Below are positions 45,037 through 53,746 of a stretch of DNA of 64,000 nt, in pieces. Source of the DNA: Streptomyces iakyrus (GTDB lineage Bacteria; Actinomycetota; Actinomycetes; Streptomycetales; Streptomycetaceae); assembly GCF_000717055.1 (NCBI RefSeq), contig NZ_JNXI01000002.1, positions 1-64,000 on the forward strand. The letters are read 5' to 3'. The notes under the pieces were generated by a model. That model did not search any database. It had not been told where the DNA came from and saw only the letters and a program-made list of their open reading frames with translations. The position numbers were made by a program, and so were the translations under genes. Each line of letters starts with the position of its first letter. The stretch's first letter is position 1.

Positions 45037-46196
45037 GGGGTCGTCTTCTCCAGGGCTTTGGGTGCGAACACGGCGACGCTTGCGGCGAGGAGGGCGGGCA
45101 GCAGCAGCGCGTGCGGCAGTGCGGTGACGGTGGCGAGAGCGCCGATGAGGGCGGGGCCCGTGAGCAGGCCGACGTAACCGGTGACCGCGACGGTGGCGAC
45201 CGCGCGGGGTCCGCCAGCGCCGGCGGCGGTTATCAGGCTGGGGATGGTGACGGACAGGCCCAGGCCGAAGGCCGTCCAGCCGAGGAGGGCGAAGGCGATG
45301 GTGGAGCCGGCCAGTCCGGTGGCGAGGCCGAGCGCGGCCAAAGCGGCGCCGACGCGCACGACGGCGTCCGCGCCGAAGCGGGCGGTGAGCCGGTCCCCGG
45401 CGAGACGGCCTGCGGCCATGGCGGCGCTGTAGAAGCCGTACGCCGCGGCACTGGTCGCGGCCGACGCGCCGAGGTCATGCAGGTGGACAGACGCCCAGTC
45501 GGCAGCGGTTCCTTCGCCCAGCAGCGTGGCAGCAGCAAGCGCACCCAGCAGCCACAATCGGCGCCGGGACAACCCCCTCTGCTCGCCCGAGCCCAGTGCA
45601 GCACCGTGGTGGACGGACTCGAGCGCAGGGCTGGCGACGGTGCGGGTGAGCCGCGTGGTCGCGCCTGCCGCCGCAGCGGCGCAAGCTGCCACCGCGGCAA
45701 ACAGAACGGTGTGTGAGGTGTGAGCGGTGGCCGCGGCCAGCGCGGCACCGAGGAGGGCGCCGAGGCTGTAACTCGCGTGCAGTCGGCCCATGATGGGCCG
45801 GCCGTGGGCGTTCTGGCAGCGGACCGCCGCGGAATTGGCGGCGACATCAAGGACGCCATGCGCGACGCCGAAGACGAACGCAGCCACCAGGAGGCTCTCC
45901 AAACTGCGGCAGGCCCCGAGGACGGCAAGACAGGCGACGAGGGCAATGGCACCGCAGGTCAGCAGCACGGGCAGACGGGCCGGGCGGGCGAGGCGTCCGC
46001 CCGCCTGGAGCCCGGCGACCATGCCGAGGGCGGCGGACAGCAGGACCAGGGCAAGCCCGGCGGTACTCACTTCGGCGGCGTTCTGAACGGCGGGCATACG
46101 CGCGCCCCAGACGGCCATCACCACACCCAGTCCGGCGAAGTACCCAGTCAGCAGGCGGCGGCTACACATCAGCTCGGGCGCTGCGGTCTGCCTCAC
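45033..46196 (-). CDS. MFS transporter, 12-helix type
   Basis: GTG 46196 overlaps the ATP-grasp stop, giving 387 residues with about 12 helices. It has the FVFGVAHGVLDVAANSAAVR motif and a GRLHASYSLGALLGAAL segment, which resemble YbjJ-type MFS proteins. It is fused by overlap to both neighbours. It may export the product of the ATP-grasp enzyme or import its substrate. Confidence 0.75.
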   Translation of the reverse strand: MRQTAAPELMCSRRLLTGYFAGLGVVMAVWGARMPAVQNAAEVSTAGLALVLLSAALGMVAGLQAGGRLARPARLPVLLTCGAIALVACLAVLGACRSLESLLVAAFVFGVAHGVLDVAANSAAVRCQNAHGRPIMGRLHASYSLGALLGAALAAATAHTSHTVLFAAVAACAAAAAGATTRLTRTVASPALESVHHGAALGSGEQRGLSRRRLWLLGALAAATLLGEGTAADWASVHLHDLGASAATSAAAYGFYSAAMAAGRLAGDRLTARFGADAVVRVGAALAALGLATGLAGSTIAFALLGWTAFGLGLSVTIPSLITAAGAGGPRAVATVAVTGYVGLLTGPALIGALATVTALPHALLLPALLAASVAVFAPKALEKTTP

Positions 46197-47446
46197 GCGG
46201 CGTGCTCCCCGGTGGTCAGGGCCGCCGGCGGGACCGGGGCAACCTGGACGTCGAGGTTGCGGTACACCTCCTGGGCGCGGGCTTCGGCGACGGCGGCGGT
46301 CAGTCCGGTGGTGATCAGGAAGCCGATACGGGCGCTGTACAGATCGCCGCCGTCCTGTGGCAGCACGAGCGGGTCGCCGGCCTGTCGCTGGAAGCGCACG
46401 CGTTCCACTCCCCCGGTGGGCTTCGTGACACGGCGGGCGGTGAGGGTGCCGGAGTAGGCGGGGTAGATGAAGCGGATCGCCGCGGTCTGGTGGCGGGTGG
46501 GCGTCAGGTCGGGGGTACGTCCGCAGGCGATGTCTGCGGCGGCCCGGGCGAGGTCGACGCCGGTGGCCAGGTGGACGAGGTGGCCGATCATGTCGCCGCC
46601 CAGGCGTGCGTTGACCTCGATCAGCCGGGGCCGGCCGCCGACCAGGCGTATCTCGACGTGCTGCACGCCGTCGGTGATTCCCAGGGCCTTGATGGCAGCA
46701 GCGGCGGTCGGTGCGACCTTTGCGAGGAGCGGATCGGTGGCGTCGACGGTGTGGCCGGTCTCGTCGAAGTAGGGTGCGGGGCCTAGGCGCTTGCGGGTCA
46801 CGGCGACGGCCGTGGTGGTGCCGCGGTGGGTGACGCATTCGACGGAGACTTCGGGGCCGTCGAGGTACTCCTCGACCAGGACGCCGCTGTCCTCGCGGCT
46901 GCGGCTTGCGCCGACAGAGGCGAACTCGAAGGCCGTGGGCAGCTCTTCGGGCCGGTCGATGCGGATCACGCCGATGCTGCCGGCCGCTGCGGCGGGCTTG
47001 AGGACGGCGGGGAAGCCGAGGGTCCTCGTCGCCAGTTCGGCCTCCCGCAGGGTCCGCGCCTTCATAGAGGCGGCCGACGGCACTCCGTGACGGGCGAACA
47101 GAGTCCGGGCGGTGGCCTTGTTGCGGCAGGCCCGCATCACCTCGACGGAGTTCGCGGCCAGACCGAGCGCGCGAGCGAGGCGGGCGGTGGAGATGAGGCG
47201 CCATTCGTCCCAGGTGACAACGCCGGCAAGGTCGTGTCGGTCCGCCAGAGCCCGACCGGCGGAGAGCAGCGCAGTGGTGTCGTTCAGATCGGCTACGGCG
47301 TGGTCGATGATGTACGGCTTCTCCCACGACGGCTCGGCGCCGGTCAGCAGGACGATGTCGTATGCGGCGGCCACCTGCTCAAGGCAGTAGCCGCGATCCG
47401 CCTCATCGCCCGGAGAGACGACGAGTACGAGGGGGCGAGCGGACAA
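46193..47446 (-). CDS. ATP-grasp carboxylate-amine ligase
   Basis: The 417-residue protein has the pre-ATP-grasp domain (MSARPLVLVVSPGDEADRGY), the ATP-binding part FPAVLKPAAAAGSIGVIRID, EEYLDGPEVSVECVTHRG, and the metal site VEIRLVGGRPRLIEVNARLGG, then a C-terminal lid. This is the family that joins a carboxylate to an amine via an acyl phosphate, including dipeptide and peptide-modifying ligases. Substrates cannot be predicted. It is preceded by a 47-residue peptide gene and followed by an MFS exporter in one transcript, which suggests action on a peptide or amino acid that is then exported. Confidence 0.85.
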   Translation of the reverse strand: MSARPLVLVVSPGDEADRGYCLEQVAAAYDIVLLTGAEPSWEKPYIIDHAVADLNDTTALLSAGRALADRHDLAGVVTWDEWRLISTARLARALGLAANSVEVMRACRNKATARTLFARHGVPSAASMKARTLREAELATRTLGFPAVLKPAAAAGSIGVIRIDRPEELPTAFEFASVGASRSREDSGVLVEEYLDGPEVSVECVTHRGTTTAVAVTRKRLGPAPYFDETGHTVDATDPLLAKVAPTAAAAIKALGITDGVQHVEIRLVGGRPRLIEVNARLGGDMIGHLVHLATGVDLARAAADIACGRTPDLTPTRHQTAAIRFIYPAYSGTLTARRVTKPTGGVERVRFQRQAGDPLVLPQDGGDLYSARIGFLITTGLTAAVAEARAQEVYRNLDVQVAPVPPAALTTGEHAA

Positions 47447-47500
47447 GAAGGGGTTCTCCGAGTCGGTAGGCGGCAGGACGAGGGAAGAGAGACCGGCGTC

Positions 47501-47644
47501 TCAGGCGGCTCGGCGGCGGCGCAGCTCGAACACGCCGGCCCAGTGGGGGTGGTCGTCGATCAGGCGGCGGGCGTAGAGGGCGGTGAACTGCTCGGTGATG
47601 GTGCGACCGCTCGCGCGGTTCGTCCCGAGGATGGTGGTGGGCAT
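47501..47644 (-). CDS. 47-residue peptide, candidate precursor or small partner of the ATP-grasp ligase
   Basis: ATG 47644 has GGAGAACCTC immediately upstream, a strong ribosome site, and the stop is 54 bases before the ATP-grasp start. The peptide begins MPTTILGTNRASGRTI, continues through an amphipathic EQFTALYARRLIDDHPHW and ends in AGVFELRRRRAA. There are no Cys residues, membrane helix or signal peptide. It could be a ribosomal precursor with the C-terminal end as core, or a small regulatory partner. It is too short for homology-based calling by eye. Confidence 0.6.
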   Translation of the reverse strand: MPTTILGTNRASGRTITEQFTALYARRLIDDHPHWAGVFELRRRRAA

Positions 47645-47675
47645 GAGGTTCTCCACAGGCTGGGACGCGACAGCG

Positions 47676-48911
47676 TCAGATGCGCAGGGCGGGATCGGTG
47701 CGCAGGCGGGCGAAGGCGCACAACAGGCCGATGGCCTGCAGGCCGGCGCAGACGGTCATTGCGTGGCCCAGCGCGCCGGGCGGGGTGAGCGCGGTGAGTA
47801 CGCCGGCGACGGGGAAGGGCAGCAGGAGGATGAGGATGGTCGCCGACAGGGTGCTGCCGAACCGGTCCGGGGGGATCAGGCGGGAGCGCAGGGTGCGCAG
47901 GACGACCGTCATGCCGCCTTCGGCCGCCATGAGGACCGCGACCAGGACCAGGTAGGACAGGTAGTCGGGGGCCTGAGCGGCGGCTAGGCAGGCGAGCGAG
48001 GCGAGGGCGGCGCAGGCGGCGCCGACCGGCCACAGGCCCAGGCGGTCGAGCGCGAACCGGCAGAGCGTGACGCTGACGAGCGTCGCGCCAGCGGCGGCGG
48101 ACCAGACCAGGCCGACGGCAGTGGTGGACTGCCCGAAGTGCTTGACAACGATCACCGGGCCGGCCGCTTGGAGAAGCCCGATGGCCAGGTTGGACAGGGT
48201 CAGCCCGGTCACGAGCCAGCCGAGCGGGGGAAGAGAGCGGATGGTGCGCCACCCGGTGAGGAGTCCCGCACCGGATTGCCCCTTCGGCGCGCGGGCCGGG
48301 GCGACGGGTGAGGGGGGTGTGCGTAGGGCGAGCAGCGCGGCGAGAAGCGAGAGCACGGTGATCACCGCGAGCATCGGCGGCGGACCGGCGATCAGGAGTA
48401 TCCCTGCGAGGGCTGGGCCGGCCAGGGTCGCGGTCTGGTCGATGCCGAGCAGGACGGCCTGGACGCGATGGGCCCGATTTCCTGCTCGGCGGCTGGCGGC
48501 GGCGCCCGCCGTCTCGGCCGCGATGTAACTGAACTCCGTGAGCACGCCGGTCGTGGCGGCAAGCACCATCACCGTTGCGCTCGCCACGGTGCCGGACGGG
48601 TGGAGGTGGAGCAGGACCGCGCCTGTGGCGAGGGCCAGCGCGCGTCCCAGAGAGGCGAGGTGGAAGACGACGGCCGCCCCGCGCCGGTCGACGATCGATC
48701 CGGCCCATCCGAAGGCCGCCAGCCTCGGGATCCATTCCAGGGCGAACGCGGCGCCCGTCAGCGCGGCGGAGCGCGTGGTGGCGAGGACCAACAGCGGAAT
48801 GCCGTAGGTGGACATCGCGAACGCGAGAGCGTCCGCCGTGCGCGGCAGGTAGATGCTGCGCATCAGCCCGGCGGCGTGGCGGGCATGCCGGGGTGCAACT
48901 GCTGCGCTCAC
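47676..48911 (-). CDS. MFS transporter upstream of the peptide gene
   Basis: GTG 48911 overlaps the previous stop by four bases, giving 411 residues. The protein has about 12 helices; YLPRTADALAFAMSTYGIPL opens the first and LEWIPRLAAFGWAGSIVDRR includes a motif A equivalent. It resembles MFS antibiotic exporters of the enterobactin/macrolide type. With the other MFS gene it makes two transporters around one ligase, an arrangement common for export plus self-protection. Confidence 0.75.
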   Translation of the reverse strand: MSAAVAPRHARHAAGLMRSIYLPRTADALAFAMSTYGIPLLVLATTRSAALTGAAFALEWIPRLAAFGWAGSIVDRRGAAVVFHLASLGRALALATGAVLLHLHPSGTVASATVMVLAATTGVLTEFSYIAAETAGAAASRRAGNRAHRVQAVLLGIDQTATLAGPALAGILLIAGPPPMLAVITVLSLLAALLALRTPPSPVAPARAPKGQSGAGLLTGWRTIRSLPPLGWLVTGLTLSNLAIGLLQAAGPVIVVKHFGQSTTAVGLVWSAAAGATLVSVTLCRFALDRLGLWPVGAACAALASLACLAAAQAPDYLSYLVLVAVLMAAEGGMTVVLRTLRSRLIPPDRFGSTLSATILILLLPFPVAGVLTALTPPGALGHAMTVCAGLQAIGLLCAFARLRTDPALRI

Positions 48912-49426
48912 GCGACCGGCTCGGGCTCGGACACCCGGGTGACCTGGGGGTTGCCGGACAGCCACTGGATCAGGAGAGCGCAAGGACGGGCAAGGTCCGC
49001 CTCGGCCTCGTCGCTGGGCAGCCGCGCGGCGGACGGCCGCGGGAGGCCGTCGGCGCGCTCGGCCGCGAGCGAGGGCGCCAGGAGGTCGAGGACGTGGCGG
49101 ATGCGACTGCTGAACTCGCAGACCGGTCCCGGGTAGGCGTGGCGTCGGCCCCAGCGCGCAGCCGCGTCGTACAGGTCGGCCAACTCCGAGCCCGACTCGG
49201 TGAGTTCAAGTCCGGCGCCGGGTGCGGTCCGGACGAGACCGTGGGCGCGGGCCGCTTCAGCAGCGCGGCGCAGTTGGTCCGAGGAGAGGTCGGGGAGGGT
49301 GGCGGCCAGTCGGCGTGGCGGTATCGCCCCGTTGTCGTCGATCTCGGTGACCAGGCGGATCAAGGAGCGCGACGCCAGCAGCTCGACCGCGTTGCGTACT
49401 TCGGCAGGGGTGAAGAGGGTGGTCAT
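48908..49426 (-). CDS. HTH regulator-like protein
   Basis: ATG 49426 overlaps the preceding stop and gives 172 residues. A winged-HTH pattern, IPPRRLAATLPDLSSDQLRR followed by AAEAARAHGLVRTAPGAGLE, lies at about residues 32-75, with a helical C-terminal half. It resembles the second half of HxlR- or MarR-type regulators. It is the second gene after the tandem HxlR gene, so the two may act as a pair to control the transporter-ligase operon. Confidence 0.65.
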   Translation of the reverse strand: MTTLFTPAEVRNAVELLASRSLIRLVTEIDDNGAIPPRRLAATLPDLSSDQLRRAAEAARAHGLVRTAPGAGLELTESGSELADLYDAAARWGRRHAYPGPVCEFSSRIRHVLDLLAPSLAAERADGLPRPSAARLPSDEAEADLARPCALLIQWLSGNPQVTRVSEPEPVA

Positions 49427-50265
49427 CGGCGCGGACCTCCCGCCTGGACGGCCGCCTTCGGGCGGGCGGTCATGGCATGGGAGAAGAGATCGCGGTTGTG
49501 CCACGCCGGAGAGGACTCACCCGTCCGGGCCTGCGGGAGGGTTGCGGGGGCTGGCCGGGACTGGCTGCTTATCCACGGCCTCGGCGCGGGCTTCGCCTGC
49601 GGGTGCCCCCAGACTGGGTGTTGGCGCGCCTGGTTGAGCGGCTGCCCGGCGGACCACGCGGACAGGGCGCCGAGAACGGGGCCCAGGCCGTCGCCCGCCG
49701 CGGACAGCCGGTAGGGCCGGCCGATGCCCTCGGTGTCGACCAGGCCGTCGGCGACGAGCTGCCGCAGCGGCGGGTACACGTTGGTCCAGTCGCTGCTGGG
49801 CATCACGATCCGGGCCAGGGCCCGCCCGCTGACCTCCTCGCGGGACTTCAGCACCCACAGGATGGCGGCGGCGTGCCGCCGGGTGAGCAGGGTGAGGCTG
49901 TCCTCGATCTGCTCGATCGCGGGCAGCGGGCGGTCCGCCTTCTCCAGATGCTCCTCGGCCCAGGTGACGATCATCGGCAGGACCGGCAGCAGGGCGGCAC
50001 CACGCTCGGTGTGGCCGTAGGTCACGTGCCGTGCGGTGTGTTCGGTGCGCTCGACAAGACCGGCGTCGCACAGAGACTTGAGCTTGGGGTGGAGCTGGCC
50101 GTTCTGCAGCCAGGACACCTTGACCGCCAGCTCGCTGTAACGCTGTGGCGGGCCGGAGAGTGCCAGCAGGATCCTCACGTTCCAGCGGGGAGTGATCATG
50201 GCGAGGGCCTCGGTGACCCGGGCGATGTCGGCGTCGGTGTCGGGAGGCAGAGCGGTGATGGCCAA
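49423..50265 (-). CDS. Tandem HxlR-type transcriptional regulator
   Basis: The 280-residue protein has two winged-HTH domains. The first (about residues 8-112) carries ITPRWNVRILLALSGPPQRY then LKSLCDAGLVERTEHTARHV, the typical HxlR pattern. The second (about 120-205) is similar with RHAAAILWVLKSREEVSGRA and QLVADGLVDTEGIGRPYRLS. A disordered tail follows. Two HxlR domains in one chain may mimic the usual dimer. Its position as head gene of the operon suggests autoregulation and control of the two exporters and ligase. Confidence 0.78.
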   Translation of the reverse strand: MAITALPPDTDADIARVTEALAMITPRWNVRILLALSGPPQRYSELAVKVSWLQNGQLHPKLKSLCDAGLVERTEHTARHVTYGHTERGAALLPVLPMIVTWAEEHLEKADRPLPAIEQIEDSLTLLTRRHAAAILWVLKSREEVSGRALARIVMPSSDWTNVYPPLRQLVADGLVDTEGIGRPYRLSAAGDGLGPVLGALSAWSAGQPLNQARQHPVWGHPQAKPAPRPWISSQSRPAPATLPQARTGESSPAWHNRDLFSHAMTARPKAAVQAGGPRR

Positions 50266-50307
50266 GGGAGGAACTCCTGGGTGAATGAAGGGGGGATCGC
50301 CTGCGGG

Positions 50308-50721
50308 TCAGCGGCTGTGCGCCGTGCTCTGGGCCGGAAGAGGCGGAGCCGGAACGGGCGGCGAGGGAGTCGGCGGGGACGGCGCTGAGGCCGGGACGCG
50401 GTCCAGGCTCTGCAGAACGGCCAAGACCGACTTGGCCTGGACGTCGCGGACTGCGACTGCCTCGGCGAGCCGGCGGGAGCCGTCGAGAAGGTGGGAGACC
50501 TCGTGGCGGCCGATCTGCCGCTCGGGGTGGATGAGCCGGGCGAGGTGGTCGCGGTGGAAGTCGATGCTGCGCTCGGCATTGGCGAGGTCGTCGTGCATGC
50601 CGAGCAGGGCGGAGAGCATGCCGGGCGGCTGGTCCTGGGCGTGGGCTTCGAGGTCGGCGAGCGGTGCGCCGTACAGGTCCTCGATCCGTCCGGCTATCTC
50701 GGTGGACGTGAGGTGGGACAA
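50308..50721 (-). CDS. Unknown helical protein
   Basis: TTG 50721, eleven bases after the previous stop, gives 137 residues; the ribosome site is weak. The product is helical, with SAERSID-like HDDLANAERSIDFHRDHLAR and RRLAEAVAVRDVQAKSVLAV, and ends in a Pro/Ala-rich tail. It is not recognised. It resembles small adaptor proteins of this gene train in size and composition. Confidence 0.5.
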   Translation of the reverse strand: MSHLTSTEIAGRIEDLYGAPLADLEAHAQDQPPGMLSALLGMHDDLANAERSIDFHRDHLARLIHPERQIGRHEVSHLLDGSRRLAEAVAVRDVQAKSVLAVLQSLDRVPASAPSPPTPSPPVPAPPLPAQSTAHSR

Positions 50722-50731
50722 GCGGGGGCTT

Positions 50732-51178
50732 TCACGGTCGGCGGGCCCGGGCCGCCCCGGCACGCTGGGGTGCCGGGGCGGCGGACGGGGGCAGGGATGC
50801 GGTGGCGGCCCTGAGTTGTGCCGTGCGGACGGGACGAGCCCGCTGTTCGGGCGGGGGCATGGTGCGCAGCAGCTCATCGAGGGCGGCGCGGTAGCCGTCG
50901 CGAGCGTCGAGCGCCGCCTCCAGCCACTGCGCGTCGAAGCGGAGCTTGTCCGCCGACAGGTCGCCCATGTCGCGGTCCGGATCCATGTCCGCGTGAACTC
51001 GGTCGCGGACGCGGGCGACCTGCTCCTCGGTCAGAGCCAGGAAGGAGCGCAGTTCCAGGGCACGGGCGAGGGCGGGCGAGGCATCGTGGCCGACAGCCGC
51101 CTCGTACAGCTCGGGAATCGGGTTCCCGAAGACTTTCTGCAGGTCGCCGTCCATGGTGCTGGCCTTGACCGGGCTCAT
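50732..51178 (-). CDS. Unknown helical protein
   Basis: ATG 51178 overlaps the preceding stop and gives 148 residues. It is helical and acidic with FGNPIPELYEAAVGHDASPA, then RSFLALTEEQVARVRDRVHA and a Pro/Ala/Arg-rich end. No motif is known. Tight coupling to its neighbours indicates a shared role. Confidence 0.55.
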   Translation of the reverse strand: MSPVKASTMDGDLQKVFGNPIPELYEAAVGHDASPALARALELRSFLALTEEQVARVRDRVHADMDPDRDMGDLSADKLRFDAQWLEAALDARDGYRAALDELLRTMPPPEQRARPVRTAQLRAATASLPPSAAPAPQRAGAARARRP

Positions 51179-51657
51179 CGGGCGGGCCTTCCCGCCCGCC
51201 ACGCCGACGCCGGCGCGGGTGTACCCACGGGGCGGTGGGGCGCGCTTGTCTGCACCGCCGGCCCGGTTCGGGGGCGAAGGCGGGCGAGCCGTTCGGCGGC
51301 GAGGTCCTTCTTGCCCGGAGCGTCCGGGTCGAGGAGCCACCGTACGACCATGGCCCGGCCGTCGCGTGCGGTGACGGCCGCGTTCACGCGGTGGGCGAGG
51401 CCCATCGTCGGGTCGTCGACCTCGCTGGGTTGGGTTTCCAGCGCGGCGAGAAGGTCGTCCTCCGCGCTGTTGAGCACGGACTGGGCCTCGACGAGAAGGC
51501 CGTGCCACTTGACGACGTCGGTGGCGTCAGGGTTCGCGGTCGGCGCGGCGGCCACCGCGGCCTTCAGCTGGTCCATGTCCATGGCGAAGCGCGCTTCGAT
51601 CCGTTCGGTGAGGACGCCCACGACATCCTCAGCGTCATCGGATATGCCGTCGGGCAA
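51175..51657 (-). CDS. Unknown acidic helical protein
   Basis: This 160-residue protein starts at ATG 51657 and overlaps the next start. It is acidic in its N-terminal half (DGISDDAEDVVGVLTERIEA) and Pro/Arg-rich at the end. Two central helices, WHGLLVEAQSVLNSAEDDLL and DPTMGLAHRVNAAVTARDGR, are typical of helical bundle proteins. No family was recognised. Confidence 0.55.
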   Translation of the reverse strand: MPDGISDDAEDVVGVLTERIEARFAMDMDQLKAAVAAAPTANPDATDVVKWHGLLVEAQSVLNSAEDDLLAALETQPSEVDDPTMGLAHRVNAAVTARDGRAMVVRWLLDPDAPGKKDLAAERLARLRPRTGPAVQTSAPHRPVGTPAPASAWRAGRPAR

Positions 51658-51756
51658 AAGGAAAACTCCTGTTCTGGAAAGGCCGATGCCTGGGGGAATG
51701 TGAGGGGCGGCCGTACCCGGCGGCTCAGTCGCTTACGGCCACCTGCTGAATCCCTG

Positions 51757-52113
51757 TCAGTCCAGGCACATACGGGTGTCGCGGTAGACGTACGTGCCGG
51801 AGACCCAGCCCTTGACGCCGGTCGACTTGTCTGTGATGTAGAGCCAGTTGCCGCTCTTCTTGTGCACGGTGAACTTGTGGCTCTTGTAGAGCACTCCGAC
51901 CGCGGTGGACTTCGTGGTCGCCTTGGACCGGATGGTCACAGCCGACGCGTGGACCTTGTACGGCAGCGGCGGGAGGTCCGGGCAGGGCGTACCAATGCTC
52001 GTGGCCGTCGAGGCGGCAGCGGCGGGGGCCGCAGTCGCGGGCGTGGTGGACAGCATCGGAAGAGCGAGTGTTCCGAGCATCGCCGCGGATATGGCAATTC
52101 GGGTGGAGCGCAT
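51757..52113 (-). CDS. Secreted SH3-domain protein
   Basis: ATG 52113 follows GGAGGTTTCTTCCGC, giving 118 residues. A signal peptide (about 1-33, ending ATAAPA) precedes a bacterial SH3 domain: VHASAVTIRSKATTKSTAVG, then LYKSHKFTVHKKSGNWLYIT and VKGWVSGTYVYRDTRMC. Two Cys (near 47 and 116) could form a disulfide. SH3b domains bind peptidoglycan peptides. It may bind the wall during conjugation or act as a secreted effector. A different, non-secreted train surrounds it. Confidence 0.8.
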   Translation of the reverse strand: MRSTRIAISAAMLGTLALPMLSTTPATAAPAAAASTATSIGTPCPDLPPLPYKVHASAVTIRSKATTKSTAVGVLYKSHKFTVHKKSGNWLYITDKSTGVKGWVSGTYVYRDTRMCLD

Positions 52114-52199
52114 GCGGAAGAAACCTCCGTGAAGGCATAGGGATTGCATGGGGATGGCGCCGCGGGAGTTGTCCCGGCGGCTGTATAAGAGTCCGGAGA

Positions 52200-52224
52200 A
52201 TCGCCGGTTTGGCTAACCGGCGAT
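52200..52224 (-). terminator. Hairpin between the 52.3 kb gene and the SH3 gene
   Basis: ATCGCCGGTT pairs perfectly with AACCGGCGAT around TGGCT. It probably ends or attenuates leftward transcription from the DUF4913 end before the SH3 gene. Confidence 0.65.
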
Positions 52225-52262
52225 CGTCGGCTATGTTTCGCCGCCCGCGTCGGCCTTGGCGC

Positions 52263-53012
52263 TCAGCGCGAGCGGCCGGGCGGGCGCGGAACAGGGGCCT
52301 TCGGCACACCGGCCGGGCGGCTGGCTGCGGCTGCCGGGCGGACCGGTGGGAGAGGACCGGCCTCGCCGGTAAGCCGGTCGTCGCACCACTGCAGGGCCTC
52401 GCCCACCGTGTCGAAGCCACCCTCGCGCAAGGTGTGCGTCCACGCGTGGGTGTCGACCTCCTCGACCACGACGCGGAACGGGCTGGGGGCTCGCTCGTCC
52501 AGGGCGCGCAGGGCCACGACGGTGACCATGTCGTCCGGGTCGTCGCAGGTGTAGGAGTAGCCCATGGCGTAGTGGTCGCCGTCGCCCGCGAGGCGTCGCT
52601 CCAGCGCGCGAGTCGCCTCGTCCGCCGGCGGTGGGCCCAGCTCGGGGTCGAGGCCGATGGCATCATGCGGGCAGCCGCGGTGGATGAGCCAGGACTGCGC
52701 CATCGCGGGCAGCGGCAGCAGGGCCTGCTCGAAGTCGAACGTCTCCTTCTCCCGGTCCCGCTTCAGGTGGACGGCGACGTAGTGCGGCATGCCTGGGTGC
52801 CCGTAAGTGGCGGTGCGGTCGAAGAGGACGTAGTAGCTGTGCGCGCCGTTGGGGGTGTGGTGTTCGGCGAGGGGGACGAGCATGTCCTCTCGGACGGCGA
52901 CCTGGCGGTAGAAGTCGAGGTACGTCTCCTCGTCGGCATCGAAGTCGTCCAATGCGAAGTCGACTTGGGGGATGGACTTCCGAGCCGGGGCCGGTTCGGT
53001 AGGAGCCAACAA
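52263..53012 (-). CDS. Unknown acidic protein
   Basis: TTG 53012 gives 249 residues. The protein has a mixed alpha/beta core with SYYVLFDRTATYGHPGMPHY and DDMVTVVALRALDERAPSPF, and a Pro/Ala-rich tail. Its second half resembles small-domain proteins that accompany DUF4913 genes on plasmids. No catalytic motif is visible. It precedes a hairpin terminator. Confidence 0.55.
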   Translation of the reverse strand: MLAPTEPAPARKSIPQVDFALDDFDADEETYLDFYRQVAVREDMLVPLAEHHTPNGAHSYYVLFDRTATYGHPGMPHYVAVHLKRDREKETFDFEQALLPLPAMAQSWLIHRGCPHDAIGLDPELGPPPADEATRALERRLAGDGDHYAMGYSYTCDDPDDMVTVVALRALDERAPSPFRVVVEEVDTHAWTHTLREGGFDTVGEALQWCDDRLTGEAGPLPPVRPAAAASRPAGVPKAPVPRPPGRSR

Positions 53013-53029
53013 GGGCCTTTCGATGGAGT

Positions 53030-53728
53030 TCAGTGCCGCTGCGCCGGGGTGGACGGCGATGTGCCGGGTCGAGCCGGGACCTTCGGCGCCTGGGTCGTGG
53101 GCGTCCGTCGGGCGGCGAACAGCGCGGTACGTCCGGCGTCGGTGAGCGAGACCGGCTGGCCGGCGTGCACGGGGCGGTCGGTATCCCGGACGACCAGGCC
53201 GGCGTCCTCCAGCCGCTGCAGCTTGGCGTGAGGGATGCGGGTGCCGGAGGCAGCGGTGACGGACATCCGGCCGGTCAGCAGGTGTTCGTAGAGCTTGGCG
53301 CCGCCAGCGATGGCGAGCAGCGCCGCCTGGTCGTCGGTCGCGAGTGGCTTCGCGTCGGGCGCGCAGGCCGCTGCAGCGGCCTCAATGGGCTCCAGGGCGG
53401 CGAGCACCTTCCGGGCAGCGGCGTCGCGCGCGTCGGTGGCCCCCTCCAGCTGGTCCACGGTGCGGTCGATGCGCGTGAACAGGGCGTCATCGACGTCGAA
53501 CTCGCCGCTGGACAGGCGGTTGAGGAGGCGTAGGTAGAAGGTGACGCCGGTCTGGGACTTGGCCAGCTCACGGTGCCGGTCGACCAGGTGGGCGTGTGGC
53601 TCGTCGAGGATGCCGCGGTCGCGGTAGACCCACAGGGTGTCGATGTCGTGGCCGGTGACGGCTTCGATGCGGTGGTCGAGCGGGGAGACCGCACGCCGGG
53701 CTAGTGTCGGCGCGGGTGCAGGGGGCAT
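53030..53728 (-). CDS. Unknown protein with C-terminal winged-helix-like region
   Basis: The 232-residue protein starts at ATG 53728. The first 140 residues are helical (VTFYLRLLNRLSSGEFDVDD). The end, GTRIPHAKLQRLEDAGLVVR followed by a GQPVSLTDAGRTALFAARR wing, reads like a winged HTH. It lies between a RelE-like gene and the unknown at 52.3 kb. DNA binding is inferred from the wing pattern only. Confidence 0.55.
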   Translation of the reverse strand: MPPAPAPTLARRAVSPLDHRIEAVTGHDIDTLWVYRDRGILDEPHAHLVDRHRELAKSQTGVTFYLRLLNRLSSGEFDVDDALFTRIDRTVDQLEGATDARDAAARKVLAALEPIEAAAAACAPDAKPLATDDQAALLAIAGGAKLYEHLLTGRMSVTAASGTRIPHAKLQRLEDAGLVVRDTDRPVHAGQPVSLTDAGRTALFAARRTPTTQAPKVPARPGTSPSTPAQRH

Positions 53729-53746
53729 AGGCGAGGCTCCGTGCGT

